A DNA stretch of 64,000 bases from Paenibacillus polymyxa (GTDB lineage Bacteria > Bacillota > Bacilli > Paenibacillales > Paenibacillaceae): NCBI RefSeq assembly GCF_018614975.1, contig NZ_JAGGNR010000002.1, positions 1 through 64,000 of the forward strand. The letters are read 5' to 3'. Below are positions 1 to 11,354 of the stretch, in pieces (within the stretch, counting starts at the first letter, position 1; each line of letters begins with the position of its first letter). A program made the position numbers and the translations under genes. The notes beneath the pieces were generated by a model. It was not told the DNA's origin. It ran no database searches and was given only the letters and a program-made list of their open reading frames with translations.

Positions 1-183
1 TATTCGGTATTAGCTACCGTTTCCGGTAGTTGTCCCAAACTTGAGGGCAGGTTGCCTACGTGTTACTCACCCGTCCGCCGCTAACCATCAGAGAAGCAAG
101 CTTCTCTTCAAGTCCGCTCGACTTGCATGTATTAGGCATGCCGCCAGCGTTCGTCCTGAGCCAGGATCAAACTCTCCAATAAA
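1..183 (-). rRNA. rrs: 16S ribosomal RNA, 5' end (partial)
   Basis: Read on the minus strand this is the start of a 16S rRNA gene: the universal 27F priming region (AGAGTTTGATCCTGGCTCAG) lies at about 157-176, followed by the usual GACGAACGCTGGCGGC stretch. The gene runs off the left edge, so only about 180 nt of its 5' end are present. The mature 5' end is placed near 183 by analogy with Bacillus 16S RNA and is approximate. The rest of the rRNA operon would lie outside the window. Confidence 0.97.
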
Positions 184-896
184 GTATTGAAAAGAGCGAT
201 AAGCTCATTTTGAATCTGACGATTCATTGTGAATCAAAAGTTACTATCCATTTGTTCAGTTTTCAAGGAATTTGTATGTCCGTTTATGACAATGCTTGTC
301 AACCGGACAGGAATCTTATCGTATCATGTTAACTAACTTACTGTCAATACTTGTTTTCGTCATCTTTCAAATGATTATGACAATCTATCGTTTGAAGCGA
401 CAAGAAATAATATATCATGTAGCTATTTATTTAGCAAGCATTTTTAATCTACCTTCTAATATCATGATATTTTTCATCTACGTTGTCATGTCTCCAACCT
501 CTATTCGACAGATTAGCACATTTCTTGAATCCAAGATGGAACCCTACTCTCTTACAGGTACTCTATATCAAAGAAACAGATCCTTTCTATAATAGTGCCT
601 TCTATAACCACAAGTAATAATGATCTAGATGAGTTTTAGTTAGAGTACCGATCGGGATAACGATCCTTGCCCTTCTATTGGTTTGAAGAAAGTGATCCAA
701 AAACTCTATAATAAGGTATATAGATATAGAGATAAGGTTAAGCAGTCAAGTGTACTACTTTCATAAGTGCCTATGAACAATCGTATATCCATCTCGAATT
801 GCACTTTTACACAGATCACGTACTCCATTCACAGCTCACTATTACATATCAAAGTTCTGAATAAACTCATTACCAACCAATATGGGGTGATCGTAC
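184..896 (-). promoter_or_regulatory. rRNA operon leader and promoter region (no gene seen)
   Basis: This 0.7-kb stretch holds the upstream region of the 16S gene. Near 255-275 the minus strand carries the CCTTGAAAACTGAAC leader motif common in Bacillales rRNA operons. A good promoter lies at 318-347 (listed separately). A second possible one has -35 TTGACT at 744-749 and -10 TATCTA at 721-726, and a third has TTACTT and TATTAT 17 nt apart near 590-615; tandem promoters are usual for rRNA operons. The short open frames here have no recognisable product. Confidence 0.6.
318..347 (-). promoter_or_regulatory. Probable rRNA operon promoter
   Basis: On the minus strand a perfect -35 TTGACA (342-347) is followed after 18 nt by TACGAT (318-323). 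It reads toward the 16S gene about 135 nt downstream, a normal distance for a Bacillales rRNA promoter with a leader. Confidence 0.6.
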
Positions 897-2270
897 TTGA
901 AGCAATGGTTAAAGAACAGACGCAAAGGTTACGGCAAAAAGTTGGTTTCCATTCATGCTTGGAATGCCTGGATTGTTGTGATCCTTGCTATAACAGGTCT
1001 TATGCTGGTAGGCGGCTTTTGGCGGGAGATACTCGGAATTGGACGTGTCTGGTTAAAATGGCTACATATCATCGTTGGGCTAGCTATGCTGGCACCCGTA
1101 GTATATTACTTGATTTTGGCCGGAAAGCACTGGAAACAGCTTCGTAACAGACCATGGCAGAGGGTGAACACCATCTTTGTTCTTGCTCTGCTGGTAGGCT
1201 GGCTACTCTCGGGTATTGTATTATGGCAGTTCAAGCTGGCTGGACCTCGATGTTCGAATGCTGCACTTTTGATCCATGACCTGCTGACTTGGGTGGGCTT
1301 ACCTTATATTATCTATCACTCCATCACTCGAACCAAATGGTTAAAGGACCCTGCACGTCGTGCGGTTAAAACCACTATGACTTCAACACGAACTCAAAAT
1401 ACAGCTGATCCATCTGATTCAATATCGGATGAAAAAGAAACACCGGCTGCTATATCTTCTTCCCAGTTTGATCGCAGTTTCGAGAGAGATCCCCTCAAAT
1501 CAGAGGAGCGACCTCAACCGTTGTATACACGACGAGCTTTCATCCGTTCTGCTGTGGGGGTTGGTCTCGCCGTGACTCTTGGACCTACTTTTATATCCTG
1601 GGTAGGACGAAATCTCAAGATCGATAACAGTATTGATAGCATGCTGGAGAACGATCCTAACCGTATGGTTCCTTTGCCACAACCACTGTCTGCCTCTTCA
1701 CCTCCCATTGGAGGCGGAGCTGAAGGTCATTTCCGCGTATATACGGTTACGCCTATACCGTCCTTCTCCAATGCTAACTGGTCTTTTCGAATTGATGGAT
1801 TGGTTGAACGGGCACAGGTATGGAACTGGGAACAATTCGTGAAGCTCGCTCGTACCGTACAGGTTAGTGATTTCCACTGTGTTACGGGATGGTCTGTGTA
1901 TAAGAATACGTGGGAGGGCATTCCTCTTGCACAGCTTTTGAAACAAGCCGGGGTTAAACCCGAAGCTCACAGTGTGAAATTTTATTCCGGTGATGGTGTG
2001 TATACAGATGCGATTACGATGGATCAAGCGCAAATGGAAGATATTATGGTCGCTGTCATGCATGATGGCAAACCTATCCCTGCTGATCTTGGCGGTCCGG
2101 TACGGCTCGTCATTCCTCAGATGTATGCCTATAAATCAGTAAAATGGTTGAATCGCATTGAACTCATCGATAGCGAACATATTGGTTACTGGGAAGAACG
2201 AGGATATGATAAGGATGCTTGGCTTACAGGCGCATCTCAGCGCATTCCTAACAATTTAAGTGGGTCATGA
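897..2270 (+). CDS. Membrane cytochrome b561-like / sulfite-oxidase-fold molybdopterin oxidoreductase fusion
   Basis: 457 aa. The N-terminal 145 residues form about four membrane helices with candidate haem ligands H20, H57, H127 and H141, like a small cytochrome b561/MsrQ-type domain. A charged linker follows. A twin-arginine motif (TRRAFIR, R212-R213) precedes another hydrophobic stretch, then an extracytoplasmic sulfite-oxidase/YedY-type molybdopterin domain. C328 in DFHCVTGWS is the expected molybdenum ligand, and GGPVRLVIPQMYAYKSVKW is the typical late motif. The TTG start is chosen because GGGGTGATC sits 8 nt upstream. Substrate is unknown; by family it would reduce or oxidise an oxo-compound outside the membrane, with the haem domain shuttling electrons from quinol. 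It appears monocistronic and ends at the terminator at 2332. Confidence 0.8.
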   Translation: MKQWLKNRRKGYGKKLVSIHAWNAWIVVILAITGLMLVGGFWREILGIGRVWLKWLHIIVGLAMLAPVVYYLILAGKHWKQLRNRPWQRVNTIFVLALLVGWLLSGIVLWQFKLAGPRCSNAALLIHDLLTWVGLPYIIYHSITRTKWLKDPARRAVKTTMTSTRTQNTADPSDSISDEKETPAAISSSQFDRSFERDPLKSEERPQPLYTRRAFIRSAVGVGLAVTLGPTFISWVGRNLKIDNSIDSMLENDPNRMVPLPQPLSASSPPIGGGAEGHFRVYTVTPIPSFSNANWSFRIDGLVERAQVWNWEQFVKLARTVQVSDFHCVTGWSVYKNTWEGIPLAQLLKQAGVKPEAHSVKFYSGDGVYTDAITMDQAQMEDIMVAVMHDGKPIPADLGGPVRLVIPQMYAYKSVKWLNRIELIDSEHIGYWEERGYDKDAWLTGASQRIPNNLSGS

Positions 2271-2331
2271 TCAGTTAAGATAAGATTGGTGAGCGTTCAT
2301 TCGTTGTAAAAATAATTTAAGAGAAATAACA

Positions 2332-2369
2332 AAAGCCCCCGATCACATATTCGTGTCTTTGGGGGCTTT
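2332..2369. terminator. Bidirectional terminator between the molybdoenzyme gene and ligA
   Basis: Stem AAAGCCCCC / GGGGGCTTT with a 20-nt loop. T-rich on both strands, so it can serve the convergent plus-strand oxidoreductase and minus-strand ligA. Confidence 0.8.
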
Positions 2370-2399
2370 CTTATATGAACTCTTTTGTTAATTCATCCT

Positions 2400-4634
<2,235 letters not shown>

Positions 4635-6989
4635 TTATTCCACTTTCGTAATAGGGGCAAAACCAGCAAGCAAACGTTTCACACCCACCGGAGCCGGGAA
4701 TGCAATCTGCAGTTCGGTATCATTACCTGTCCCTTTGACCGCAACAATCGTGCCTGTCCCCCATTTGCCATGCTGCACTTTGTCTCCTGCCTTGAACCCT
4801 GCTTCACCACTAGAAGCTGCCGGCTTGGAAGCAGATGATGGCGTAGAGTATGTCGGGCGGGAAGTACTCGTAGTCACACGCGAAGTTGGCTTGGATGAGG
4901 TAGCAGATGAACCACTCTTGCTTTGGTGATCAAAGAGCTTGGTGCCACCACCGAAGTTGCTTCCTCCACTAGAACCTAGTCCACGTCCACCATATGAGCC
5001 ACCTCCGCTACTGCCGCGGCGGTAACGATCACGAGCCATGGAAGTGTCTTCCTTCAGCTCATCCGGAATTTCGTCCAGGAAGCGGGAAGGTGGATTTGCT
5101 GTGGTACGTCCAAACAAGGTACGCATCTGGGCACATGACAGGAAGAGTTGCTCTTCTGCACGAGTAATCCCCACATAAGCAAGTCGGCGTTCTTCTTCCA
5201 ACTCTTCATTGTCCATAAAAGCACGGCTATGCGGGAATACGCCTTCTTCCATACCCACAATAAAGACCACCGGGAACTCCAGACCTTTGGCGCTGTGCAT
5301 GGTCATCAGGGTAACAGCGTCGCTCTGATCCTCTTCATCATCGTTCATGCTGTCGATGTCAGCAATCAATGCAAGATCGGTGAGGAACGACACGAGCGTT
5401 TTGTCTTCATTATTTTTCTCAAACTCCATCGTTACCGACAGGAACTCTTCAATGTTCTCCAGCCGTGCGCGGGATTCGAGTGTGTTTTCGTTTTGCATCT
5501 CAAGACGGTACTCACTCATCTCAAGAATCTTCTCGGTCAATTCAGTTACAGACAGATATTCTACCATCTGATGCAACGCAGCGATCATGTCATAGAACTC
5601 CACCAGCGCATTCCGCGTACGACCAGCAAAACCAAGATCATCTACGACCTGAAGTACACGGAAAATAGAAATTCCACGCTCTCCTGCCGCAGCCGCAAGC
5701 TTCGCTACCGTTGTATCACCAATGCTACGTTTTGGTACATTAATGATCCGGGTAAGACTGATATCATCGTCCGGGTTAGATAACAGGCGCAGATACGCCA
5801 GAATGTCCTTGATCTCTTTACGATCATAGAACTTGATGCCGCCGACAATCTGATACGGAATATCAGACTTGATCAGAATTTCCTCTATAACCCGGGACTG
5901 GGCGTTGGTACGGTACAAAATCGCATGGTTCTGATAGGATTTGCCGTTCTTCACATTTTTACTAATCTCGGAGGTAACAAAATACCCCTCATCATGCTCG
6001 GAATCCGCACGGTATACCTTGATCTTCGAACCACCCTCTTTGTCCGTCCACAGTTTCTTCGGTTTACGCCCTGTATTCAGGCCGATCACTTCATTCGCTG
6101 CATTCAGGATATTGGAAGTAGAACGGTAGTTCTGCTCCAGCAAAATCGTGCTCGCTTCAGGGTAGTCTTTCTCAAAGTTCAGGATATTGCTGATATCAGC
6201 CCCGCGCCAGCGATAAATCGACTGGTCACTATCCCCTACAACGCAGATGCGGTGATGGCTGTCAGCGAGCATGCGGCACAGCATGTACTGTGCACGGTTC
6301 GTATCCTGATACTCGTCCACGTGAATGTACTGGAATTTCTTTTGGTAAAAGTCGAGGACTTCCGGTACTTCCTTGAACAGTTGAATGGTCTGCATAATGA
6401 GATCATCAAAATCAAGTGAGTTGTTGGCTCTTAACCGTTTCTGATACATCTTATATATCTTCGCTACAATACCCTCGAAATAGTCTCCTGCTTGCTTCTC
6501 ATATTGCTCCGGACTGATCAGTTCATTCTTGGCCGTGCTCATCATCGATTGAACTGCTTTGGGCTCGAATTTCTTCGTATCGATATTCTGATCTTTCATA
6601 CAGCTGCGAATTACAGATAATTGGTCCGATGAGTCCAAAATACTGAAGTTGGAGGTAAAGCCAATACGTTCAATGTCACGGCGCAGAATACGCACGCACA
6701 TGGAGTGGAACGTGGATACCCATATGTCGCGGCCCTGAGATCCACCTACGAGTTGGGATACACGGTCTTGCATCTCACGAGCGGCTTTGTTCGTAAAGGT
6801 AATCGCTAAAATGCCCCACGGAGGGGCTTTCCGTGTTGCAATAAGGTAGGCAATCCGGTGTGTCAGCACCCGGGTCTTGCCTGAGCCTGCTCCGGCCATA
6901 ATCAGCAGTGGGCCATCCGTCGCCTCGACGGCTTGCCGCTGAGGAGTGTTAAGCCGTGCAACGGCATCATGTATATTTACAGGTTGCAT
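4635..6989 (-). CDS. pcrA: ATP-dependent DNA helicase PcrA (UvrD/Rep family)
   Basis: 784 aa. A superfamily 1A 3'-5' helicase, essential in Bacillus for rolling-circle replication and for clearing RecA and RNA polymerase conflicts. Walker A GAGSGKT is at residues 33-39; VDEYQDTN (motif II), [13 protein letters not shown] (motif III), LEQNYRS (motif IV), [14 protein letters not shown] (motif V) and [10 protein letters not shown] (motif VI) follow. The last 130 residues are a Gly/Ser/Thr-rich linker and the small C-terminal domain ([15 protein letters not shown]) that in Bacillus PcrA contacts RNA polymerase. The ATG at 6989 has AAAGGAG 9 nt upstream. It is the middle gene of pcrB-pcrA-ligA. 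Confidence 0.97.
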   Translation of the reverse strand: MQPVNIHDAVARLNTPQRQAVEATDGPLLIMAGAGSGKTRVLTHRIAYLIATRKAPPWGILAITFTNKAAREMQDRVSQLVGGSQGRDIWVSTFHSMCVRILRRDIERIGFTSNFSILDSSDQLSVIRSCMKDQNIDTKKFEPKAVQSMMSTAKNELISPEQYEKQAGDYFEGIVAKIYKMYQKRLRANNSLDFDDLIMQTIQLFKEVPEVLDFYQKKFQYIHVDEYQDTNRAQYMLCRMLADSHHRICVVGDSDQSIYRWRGADISNILNFEKDYPEASTILLEQNYRSTSNILNAANEVIGLNTGRKPKKLWTDKEGGSKIKVYRADSEHDEGYFVTSEISKNVKNGKSYQNHAILYRTNAQSRVIEEILIKSDIPYQIVGGIKFYDRKEIKDILAYLRLLSNPDDDISLTRIINVPKRSIGDTTVAKLAAAAGERGISIFRVLQVVDDLGFAGRTRNALVEFYDMIAALHQMVEYLSVTELTEKILEMSEYRLEMQNENTLESRARLENIEEFLSVTMEFEKNNEDKTLVSFLTDLALIADIDSMNDDEEDQSDAVTLMTMHSAKGLEFPVVFIVGMEEGVFPHSRAFMDNEELEEERRLAYVGITRAEEQLFLSCAQMRTLFGRTTANPPSRFLDEIPDELKEDTSMARDRYRRGSSGGGSYGGRGLGSSGGSNFGGGTKLFDHQSKSGSSATSSKPTSRVTTSTSRPTYSTPSSASKPAASSGEAGFKAGDKVQHGKWGTGTIVAVKGTGNDTELQIAFPAPVGVKRLLAGFAPITKVE

Positions 6990-7037
6990 GCATGCATGCT
7001 CCTTTCGTTGGTTGGTCTATAAAGCAAAATTAATAGG

Positions 7038-7186
7038 TTACACTCGCCACTCCGATGACAGAATAATCTTCCGATCGCCGTTATTCCCAGATTTTTTAAT
7101 TTACTTTTTCAAAGGTGAAAATCCGGTAATAAATGCGAGCACTTCGTTTCTCCAGCTTATTTCTGTCCTCTACGTTATCGTGTAAA
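7038..7186 (-). repeat. Dispersed palindromic MITE-like element, copy B
   Basis: Starts TTACACTCG and ends CGTGTAAA, with inner arms GATGACAGAATAA and TTATTTCTGTC as inverted repeats. The hairpin core at about 7080-7120 (CAGATTTTTT...AAAATCCGG) is imperfect. Same orientation as the other copies, between pcrB and pcrA. Confidence 0.85.
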
Positions 7187-7232
7187 AATTAGTTTAGCTT
7201 AAATTTAAGGGCAGTAAAAATACAAGAGAGAA

Positions 7233-7274
7233 CACTTTTTCAGATTGCTTCTACACTCTCCGTTTCTGTGTAAA
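7233..7274 (-). repeat. Fragment of the dispersed element (right end only)
   Basis: CAGATTGCTTCTACACTCTC followed by CGTTTCTGTGTAAA matches the right end of the copy at 62690-62840, including its distinctive CAGATTGCTTCT. No matching left half is seen. Confidence 0.6.
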
Positions 7275-7329
7275 CATAGTTCCTGTATACGAATTTCTTA
7301 GTAAAAGAACAATATCGGGTAGTAAGAGT

Positions 7330-7417
7330 GCGCTTAGGATTTAGCTTTCTTACAGAAAGCTTTTAACGAACACTTCGTTTCTCCAGCTCACCTCTGTCGA
7401 CTTCGTTCTCGTGTAAA
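7330..7417 (-). repeat. Fragment of the dispersed element (right half, long subtype)
   Basis: Contains AGCTTTCTTACAGAAAGCTT, a small hairpin shared only with copy C (13006-13193), then the right-arm sequence CACTTCGTTTCTCCAGCTCA and a GTGTAAA end. The left arm and central hairpin are missing. Confidence 0.6.
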
Positions 7418-7513
7418 TGACATTGCGCTCATATAAGTTCTTTATATAGTAAGGGCAAAGTTCTATTTTAACAGATCATAAGGGGAAAATGGGGGAATGG
7501 TAAACTAAACCGA

Positions 7514-8209
7514 TTAAAGGGTTCCTTTTACGGCCAACACCGTCTCAAGTGCCTTATTCAAATCGCTGTACACAATGTTACCTACCACGACAGTATCTGC
7601 CACCTGAGCAGCTTGCGTGGCTTTCTCCGGATCATCAATTCCGCCGCCGTAGATGAGGTGTGCCCGCTCCAGTTGTCTGTGCGTCTCACCAACAAGCTCC
7701 ATATCTCCGAACGTTCCACTGTACTCCATATATACAATGGGAAGATTGAGCAGACGCTCCGCGGCCTGGGCATATGCCACCGCAGCTCCTGTTGTCAGAT
7801 CCGTATCTGCCCCAGTCAACCGCGCTACCGTGGAGTTTGCATTAAGCACAATATAACCCTCGGCAATAAGCATATCCCACGGGATGAGATAACCATAACG
7901 CTCTATGGCTTGCTGGTGGTGCCCAATCATCCATTTGCTGTCTGTTGCATTCAGGACCATCGGGATCAGATATCCGTCAAATCCGGGAACAACGGCCTCC
8001 AGATCGGATACTTCAAGCACACAGGGCAACTCATAACGACGCACACGGGACATCAGGTCTACCGTGTTATCATAAGTAATTCCGGAAGATCCACCTACGA
8101 TAATTGCATCGGTCCCCGACATGCAGATCTGATCGAGTTCTTCATCCGTAATTTCACGGTCCGGGTCAAGCTTAAATACATGTCTCCACTGCTTAATCAT
8201 GTCTATCAA
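7514..8209 (-). CDS. pcrB: Heptaprenylglyceryl phosphate synthase PcrB
   Basis: 231 aa TIM-barrel protein. In Bacillales PcrB joins heptaprenyl diphosphate to sn-glycerol-1-phosphate, making an archaeal-type ether lipid precursor. Seen: the start WRHVFKLDPDREI, GTDAIIVGGSSGITYDN, YLIPMVLNATDSKW, YMEYSGTFGD and the phosphate-binding end LIYGGGIDDPEKA and DTVVVGNIVY. The start is TTG at 8209 because GGAGG lies 9 nt upstream; the next ATG (8200) is too far from it. It heads the pcrB-pcrA-ligA group, as in Bacillus. Confidence 0.95.
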   Translation of the reverse strand: MIDMIKQWRHVFKLDPDREITDEELDQICMSGTDAIIVGGSSGITYDNTVDLMSRVRRYELPCVLEVSDLEAVVPGFDGYLIPMVLNATDSKWMIGHHQQAIERYGYLIPWDMLIAEGYIVLNANSTVARLTGADTDLTTGAAVAYAQAAERLLNLPIVYMEYSGTFGDMELVGETHRQLERAHLIYGGGIDDPEKATQAAQVADTVVVGNIVYSDLNKALETVLAVKGTL

Positions 8210-8311
8210 CGAACATTCCTCCAGAGGTTCTTCTGCATCCTAGAAAGCTTGTAAACTAAGTCTAAGTCAGCAGGCAGTGAGTGTCAATGTTCGTATAAAA
8301 AGGGGAACAGA

Positions 8312-8357
8312 AAATCACAGACATTTCCCTTTCCTGGTATGGAAAAGCCTGTGATTT
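8312..8357 (-). terminator. Terminator after the GDPD-like gene
   Basis: Stem AAATCACAG / CTGTGATTT around an imperfect inner stem (CTTTTCC...GGAAAGG). On the minus strand a T-run follows after a few bases. Confidence 0.55.
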
Positions 8358-8387
8358 GGATTTTGTAATGATTATAATTACGACATT

Positions 8388-9263
8388 TTATGGTTTCCAG
8401 GCAAAACGTGTATTTATCTCATCCAGCTCCTGCTCCGTCAGCACGTCCGAGTACACCCCGTACACGCCCCATTTCTCATAGTTAGCCACCTGTTCAGTGT
8501 CATTGATGGTATGCACGTAAGTAACGGACCCTGCGCTATTCAGCTTGGCGACGAAATTCTGGTTTACTTTATATTCCGGCATGGTTACGGCATCAATATC
8601 ATTCTTTTGCACAAAATCAACAACCTGATCTTCTGTATCCTGTGTGGCATATAACGTATAGATAATGGAAGGGAAGGCGTAGACTTCTTTTACCGTATCA
8701 AGCATCGGTTCGTTATAGATCTGTACAACCACCCGATCCAGCACGGAGGGATCATGTTCTTTGGCTGCATCCACGAGGGATTGTAACACCTGCTGAATGT
8801 CCTCGTCCTTCTGTTCCTTGGTGTCGGTAACGATATACATATCCGGGTACTCAGCCAGTACATCTATAATGCCATCTGCATCCATAGGCTGGTACATACC
8901 CAAGATTGGCGTATCCATGAATTCATCATGTGTCAGCGCCCCGGCTTGTTTATCATCGGGAAGCTCTTGGTCCTGTCCTAGCATTTTGCTCATATTCGCG
9001 GTCCACTCATGTCTGGCTACGGCTTTGCGATCTGATGTCAGCATAAAGTCGATCTCAAATACACGTGTGCCTTTCTCGTAATTGGCAATCAGCGCTTCAT
9101 AGGCGTTGGTATATGGCTGATCCCGAATGCTGCCCATCGCATGGGCTATTAATCTATAAGTGGTAAACCCGTCCCGTTGTTCCTCACTCTGGCTTTCATA
9201 GGCGAAAAAGAGTGTGCCCACGGTAACGATCAGTAGTATTAACACAGCGGCAATGCGTTTCAT
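8388..9263 (-). CDS. Exported glycerophosphodiester phosphodiesterase-like protein
   Basis: 291 aa. A single N-terminal hydrophobic segment (residues 4-21) acts as signal or anchor, with no lipobox cysteine. The rest fits the GDPD/PI-PLC-like barrel: AHAMGS in place of the usual HRG, EIDFM for the metal-binding Glu-x-Asp, ARHEW for the second histidine, IVTDTKE, and a C-terminal GVYGVYSDVLT. The family hydrolyses glycerophosphodiesters or related phosphodiesters; the substrate here cannot be told. Short distance and shared direction with the dTDP-rhamnose genes suggest a cell-surface role, but the strong terminator at 9329 separates it from them. Confidence 0.75.
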   Translation of the reverse strand: MKRIAAVLILLIVTVGTLFFAYESQSEEQRDGFTTYRLIAHAMGSIRDQPYTNAYEALIANYEKGTRVFEIDFMLTSDRKAVARHEWTANMSKMLGQDQELPDDKQAGALTHDEFMDTPILGMYQPMDADGIIDVLAEYPDMYIVTDTKEQKDEDIQQVLQSLVDAAKEHDPSVLDRVVVQIYNEPMLDTVKEVYAFPSIIYTLYATQDTEDQVVDFVQKNDIDAVTMPEYKVNQNFVAKLNSAGSVTYVHTINDTEQVANYEKWGVYGVYSDVLTEQELDEINTRFAWKP

Positions 9264-9328
9264 ATAGCATTCACATCCTCAGTACCTTTTTGTTAGCTAA
9301 CTACCCGAATTGATGAGGTACAAAACAA

Positions 9329-9351
9329 AACAGCCGCCCGAGGCGGCTGTT
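9329..9351 (-). terminator. Terminator after rmlD
   Basis: Perfect 10-bp stem AACAGCCGCC / GGCGGCTGTT with a 3-nt loop, followed on the minus strand by TTTGTTTTG. It ends the rmlCBD transcript. Confidence 0.85.
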
Positions 9352-9397
9352 AAATGGTGGATAGACTGTAGGTATAAAGCAAGGACCATCAACATGC

Positions 9398-10279
9398 TCA
9401 GTCCTTTTGCTGTACACTCAACTCTTTCAAAAACGCAATCAGCGCCTCACGCCAAGGTCTCAGAGGTTCCAGGCCGTTCGTTCGAATCGCCAGTTGATCC
9501 ATGACCGAGTATGCAGGACGAGGGGCTGGACGCGGAAACTGATCGGTTGTGCATGGCGTAACTTCGGCCGTTGGCTTGAATCCACCCTGCTTCTTCGCTT
9601 CTTCACTAATGGCCTGTGCAAACTCATACCATGTGCAAGTTCCGGAATTGGAAGCATGATAGATACCATATTTTCCGCTTGTAGAAAGGGTATGAATAAA
9701 TCGGGCGAGATCGACCGTATAGGTAGGCGAACCTTGTTGGTCATGAACAACTTGCAGTTGTGGACGTTTCTCCATAAGTTCCAGCATGGTTTTGACAAAA
9801 TTACTGCCATGCACGCCAAACACCCATGATGTTCGTATGATGCACCATCGCGTACACAAACTTTGAACCAGCCGTTCCCCGGCAAGCTTCGACTTGCCAT
9901 ATACACTCTGCGGATTCGTTACATCGTACTCTCGGTAAGGTGTACTCCCACTCCCATCAAATACATAATCGGTACTGATATATACCAGTTTTGCTTTCAC
10001 ACTCTCGGAGGCAACCGCAATATTTCTTGTACCTGAAGCATTGATTGCATATGCTGTATCTTCATCTACCTCAGCTTGATCCACCGCCGTGTACGCAGCG
10101 CAGTGAATAATGATGTGAGGTTGGAACGTTGTAATCATATCTGTGCACTGCTGTTGATCGGTAATATCCATCTGGTTCTTGTCACAGGCCAATACCTGAT
10201 GACCCTCTGCTTCGAAGCTCTTCACTACATCATAACCCAGTTGTCCTGCCGCGCCAGTCACCATAACTCTATAGTTCAT
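9398..10279 (-). CDS. rfbD: dTDP-4-dehydrorhamnose reductase RmlD/RfbD
   Basis: 293 aa, the last enzyme of dTDP-L-rhamnose synthesis, reducing dTDP-4-keto-L-rhamnose with NAD(P)H. An N-terminal Rossmann motif GAAGQLG (residues 9-15), STDYVFDG and the catalytic YGKSK motif identify an SDR-type reductase; SGTCTWYEFAQAI and the C-terminal RP..S segment are typical of RmlD. The start overlaps the end of rmlB by 11 nt, so the two are probably translationally coupled. Confidence 0.95.
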   Translation of the reverse strand: MNYRVMVTGAAGQLGYDVVKSFEAEGHQVLACDKNQMDITDQQQCTDMITTFQPHIIIHCAAYTAVDQAEVDEDTAYAINASGTRNIAVASESVKAKLVYISTDYVFDGSGSTPYREYDVTNPQSVYGKSKLAGERLVQSLCTRWCIIRTSWVFGVHGSNFVKTMLELMEKRPQLQVVHDQQGSPTYTVDLARFIHTLSTSGKYGIYHASNSGTCTWYEFAQAISEEAKKQGGFKPTAEVTPCTTDQFPRPAPRPAYSVMDQLAIRTNGLEPLRPWREALIAFLKELSVQQKD

Positions 10280-11300
10280 TTGGACGAATCACCCATCCGC
10301 TACCGTACTGAAGCTGAACATAGTCCTGATATGTGCCTGATTGAATTCTCGTCCACCAATCTTGATGTTTCAGATACCATTGGATCGTCTCCTTGATCCC
10401 TGTCTCAAAATTGTGTGCAGGTTGCCAGCCGAGCTCTGTACGTATCTTGGTAGGATCTATACCGTAACGTCGGTCATGGCCCAATCGATCCTGTACATAT
10501 TGAATCAAGCTCGCTGGCTTACCCAGTTGCTCCAATACGCTCTCCACAATGTATATATTAGTACGTTCATTATTACCACCAATGTTGTATACCTCTCCAG
10601 ATTGTCCATTATGAATCACCAGATCAATCGCGCTGCAGTGATCCTCAACATAAAGCCAGTCACGAATATTGAGTCCGTCACCATATACTGGGATGGCTTC
10701 ATCATTTAATGCACGGGATATAATCAGCGGAATCAGTTTCTCCGGGAATTGAAAAGGTCCATAGTTATTAGAGCAACGTGTAACATTGACAGGAAGTCCA
10801 AAGGTTTCATGATAGGCTCTTACGAGCAGATCCCCGCCTGCTTTACTTGCAGAGTAAGGACTATTTGGCATCAGAGGTGTATCTTCAGTAAATAAACCTG
10901 TTGCACCCAATGATCCATATACCTCATCTGTCGATACCTGAACAAATTTGGTGACTTGATACTTCTTTGCCGCATCCAACAGAACCTGAGTACCCATCAC
11001 ATTGGTACGCACAAAGATATCCGGGGACAGAATACTTCGATCCACATGAGACTCGGCAGCGAAATTCACAACCACATCGATGCCCTGGGAAAAAACAGCT
11101 TCCATCTGCTTTACATCTGCAATATCTGCCTTGATGAAGGTATATCGGGGATTGGACTCTACCGTATGCAAGTTCTCCAAGTTTCCCGCATATGTTAATG
11201 CATCCACATTGATAATCTCATAACTCGGATGTTCACGAAGCATATATAACACAAAGTTGCTGCCGATAAATCCGGCCCCACCCGTGACCAGTAGTTTCAT
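10269..11300 (-). CDS. rfbB: dTDP-glucose 4,6-dehydratase RmlB/RfbB
   Basis: 343 aa, usual RmlB length. It converts dTDP-glucose to dTDP-4-keto-6-deoxyglucose using bound NAD+. Seen: GGAGFIGSNFV at residues 7-17, AAESHVDRSI, the catalytic STDEVYG (Thr-Asp-Glu) and YSASKAG (Tyr-x3-Lys), and RCSNNYGPFQFPEKLIPL. The ATG follows AGAGGGAGAGAG. It sits between rmlC and rmlD in one minus-strand operon. Confidence 0.96.
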   Translation of the reverse strand: MKLLVTGGAGFIGSNFVLYMLREHPSYEIINVDALTYAGNLENLHTVESNPRYTFIKADIADVKQMEAVFSQGIDVVVNFAAESHVDRSILSPDIFVRTNVMGTQVLLDAAKKYQVTKFVQVSTDEVYGSLGATGLFTEDTPLMPNSPYSASKAGGDLLVRAYHETFGLPVNVTRCSNNYGPFQFPEKLIPLIISRALNDEAIPVYGDGLNIRDWLYVEDHCSAIDLVIHNGQSGEVYNIGGNNERTNIYIVESVLEQLGKPASLIQYVQDRLGHDRRYGIDPTKIRTELGWQPAHNFETGIKETIQWYLKHQDWWTRIQSGTYQDYVQLQYGSGWVIRPNEL

Positions 11301-11354
11301 GCTGTCTCTCTCCCTCTGCCTTCAGATACAGAAGTATCTGGAAAGTCTGATTAA

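Larger units (their letters stand above)
6990..7513. other. Gene-free spacer between pcrA and pcrB, filled with repeat copies
   Basis: No coding sequence is supported. The spacer holds one near-complete dispersed element (7038-7186), an isolated right end (7233-7274) and a longer right half (7330-7417), so it looks like a site of repeated insertion and partial loss. Confidence 0.7.

Noticed and set aside
296..592. A 98-codon open frame with hydrophobic stretches upstream of the 16S gene
   Set aside because: It lies on the strand opposite the rRNA promoter region, has no ribosome site, overlaps a good rRNA promoter and matches no family I know.
767..1147. A 126-codon frame starting before the molybdoenzyme gene
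   Set aside because: It overlaps the coding sequence of the oxidoreductase in another frame, and its cysteine-rich appearance is an effect of that shift.
6990..7513. Rho-independent terminators at the repeat hairpins
   Set aside because: The hairpins have no T-run directly after the stem and lie in large symmetrical repeats, so termination is not supported although possible.
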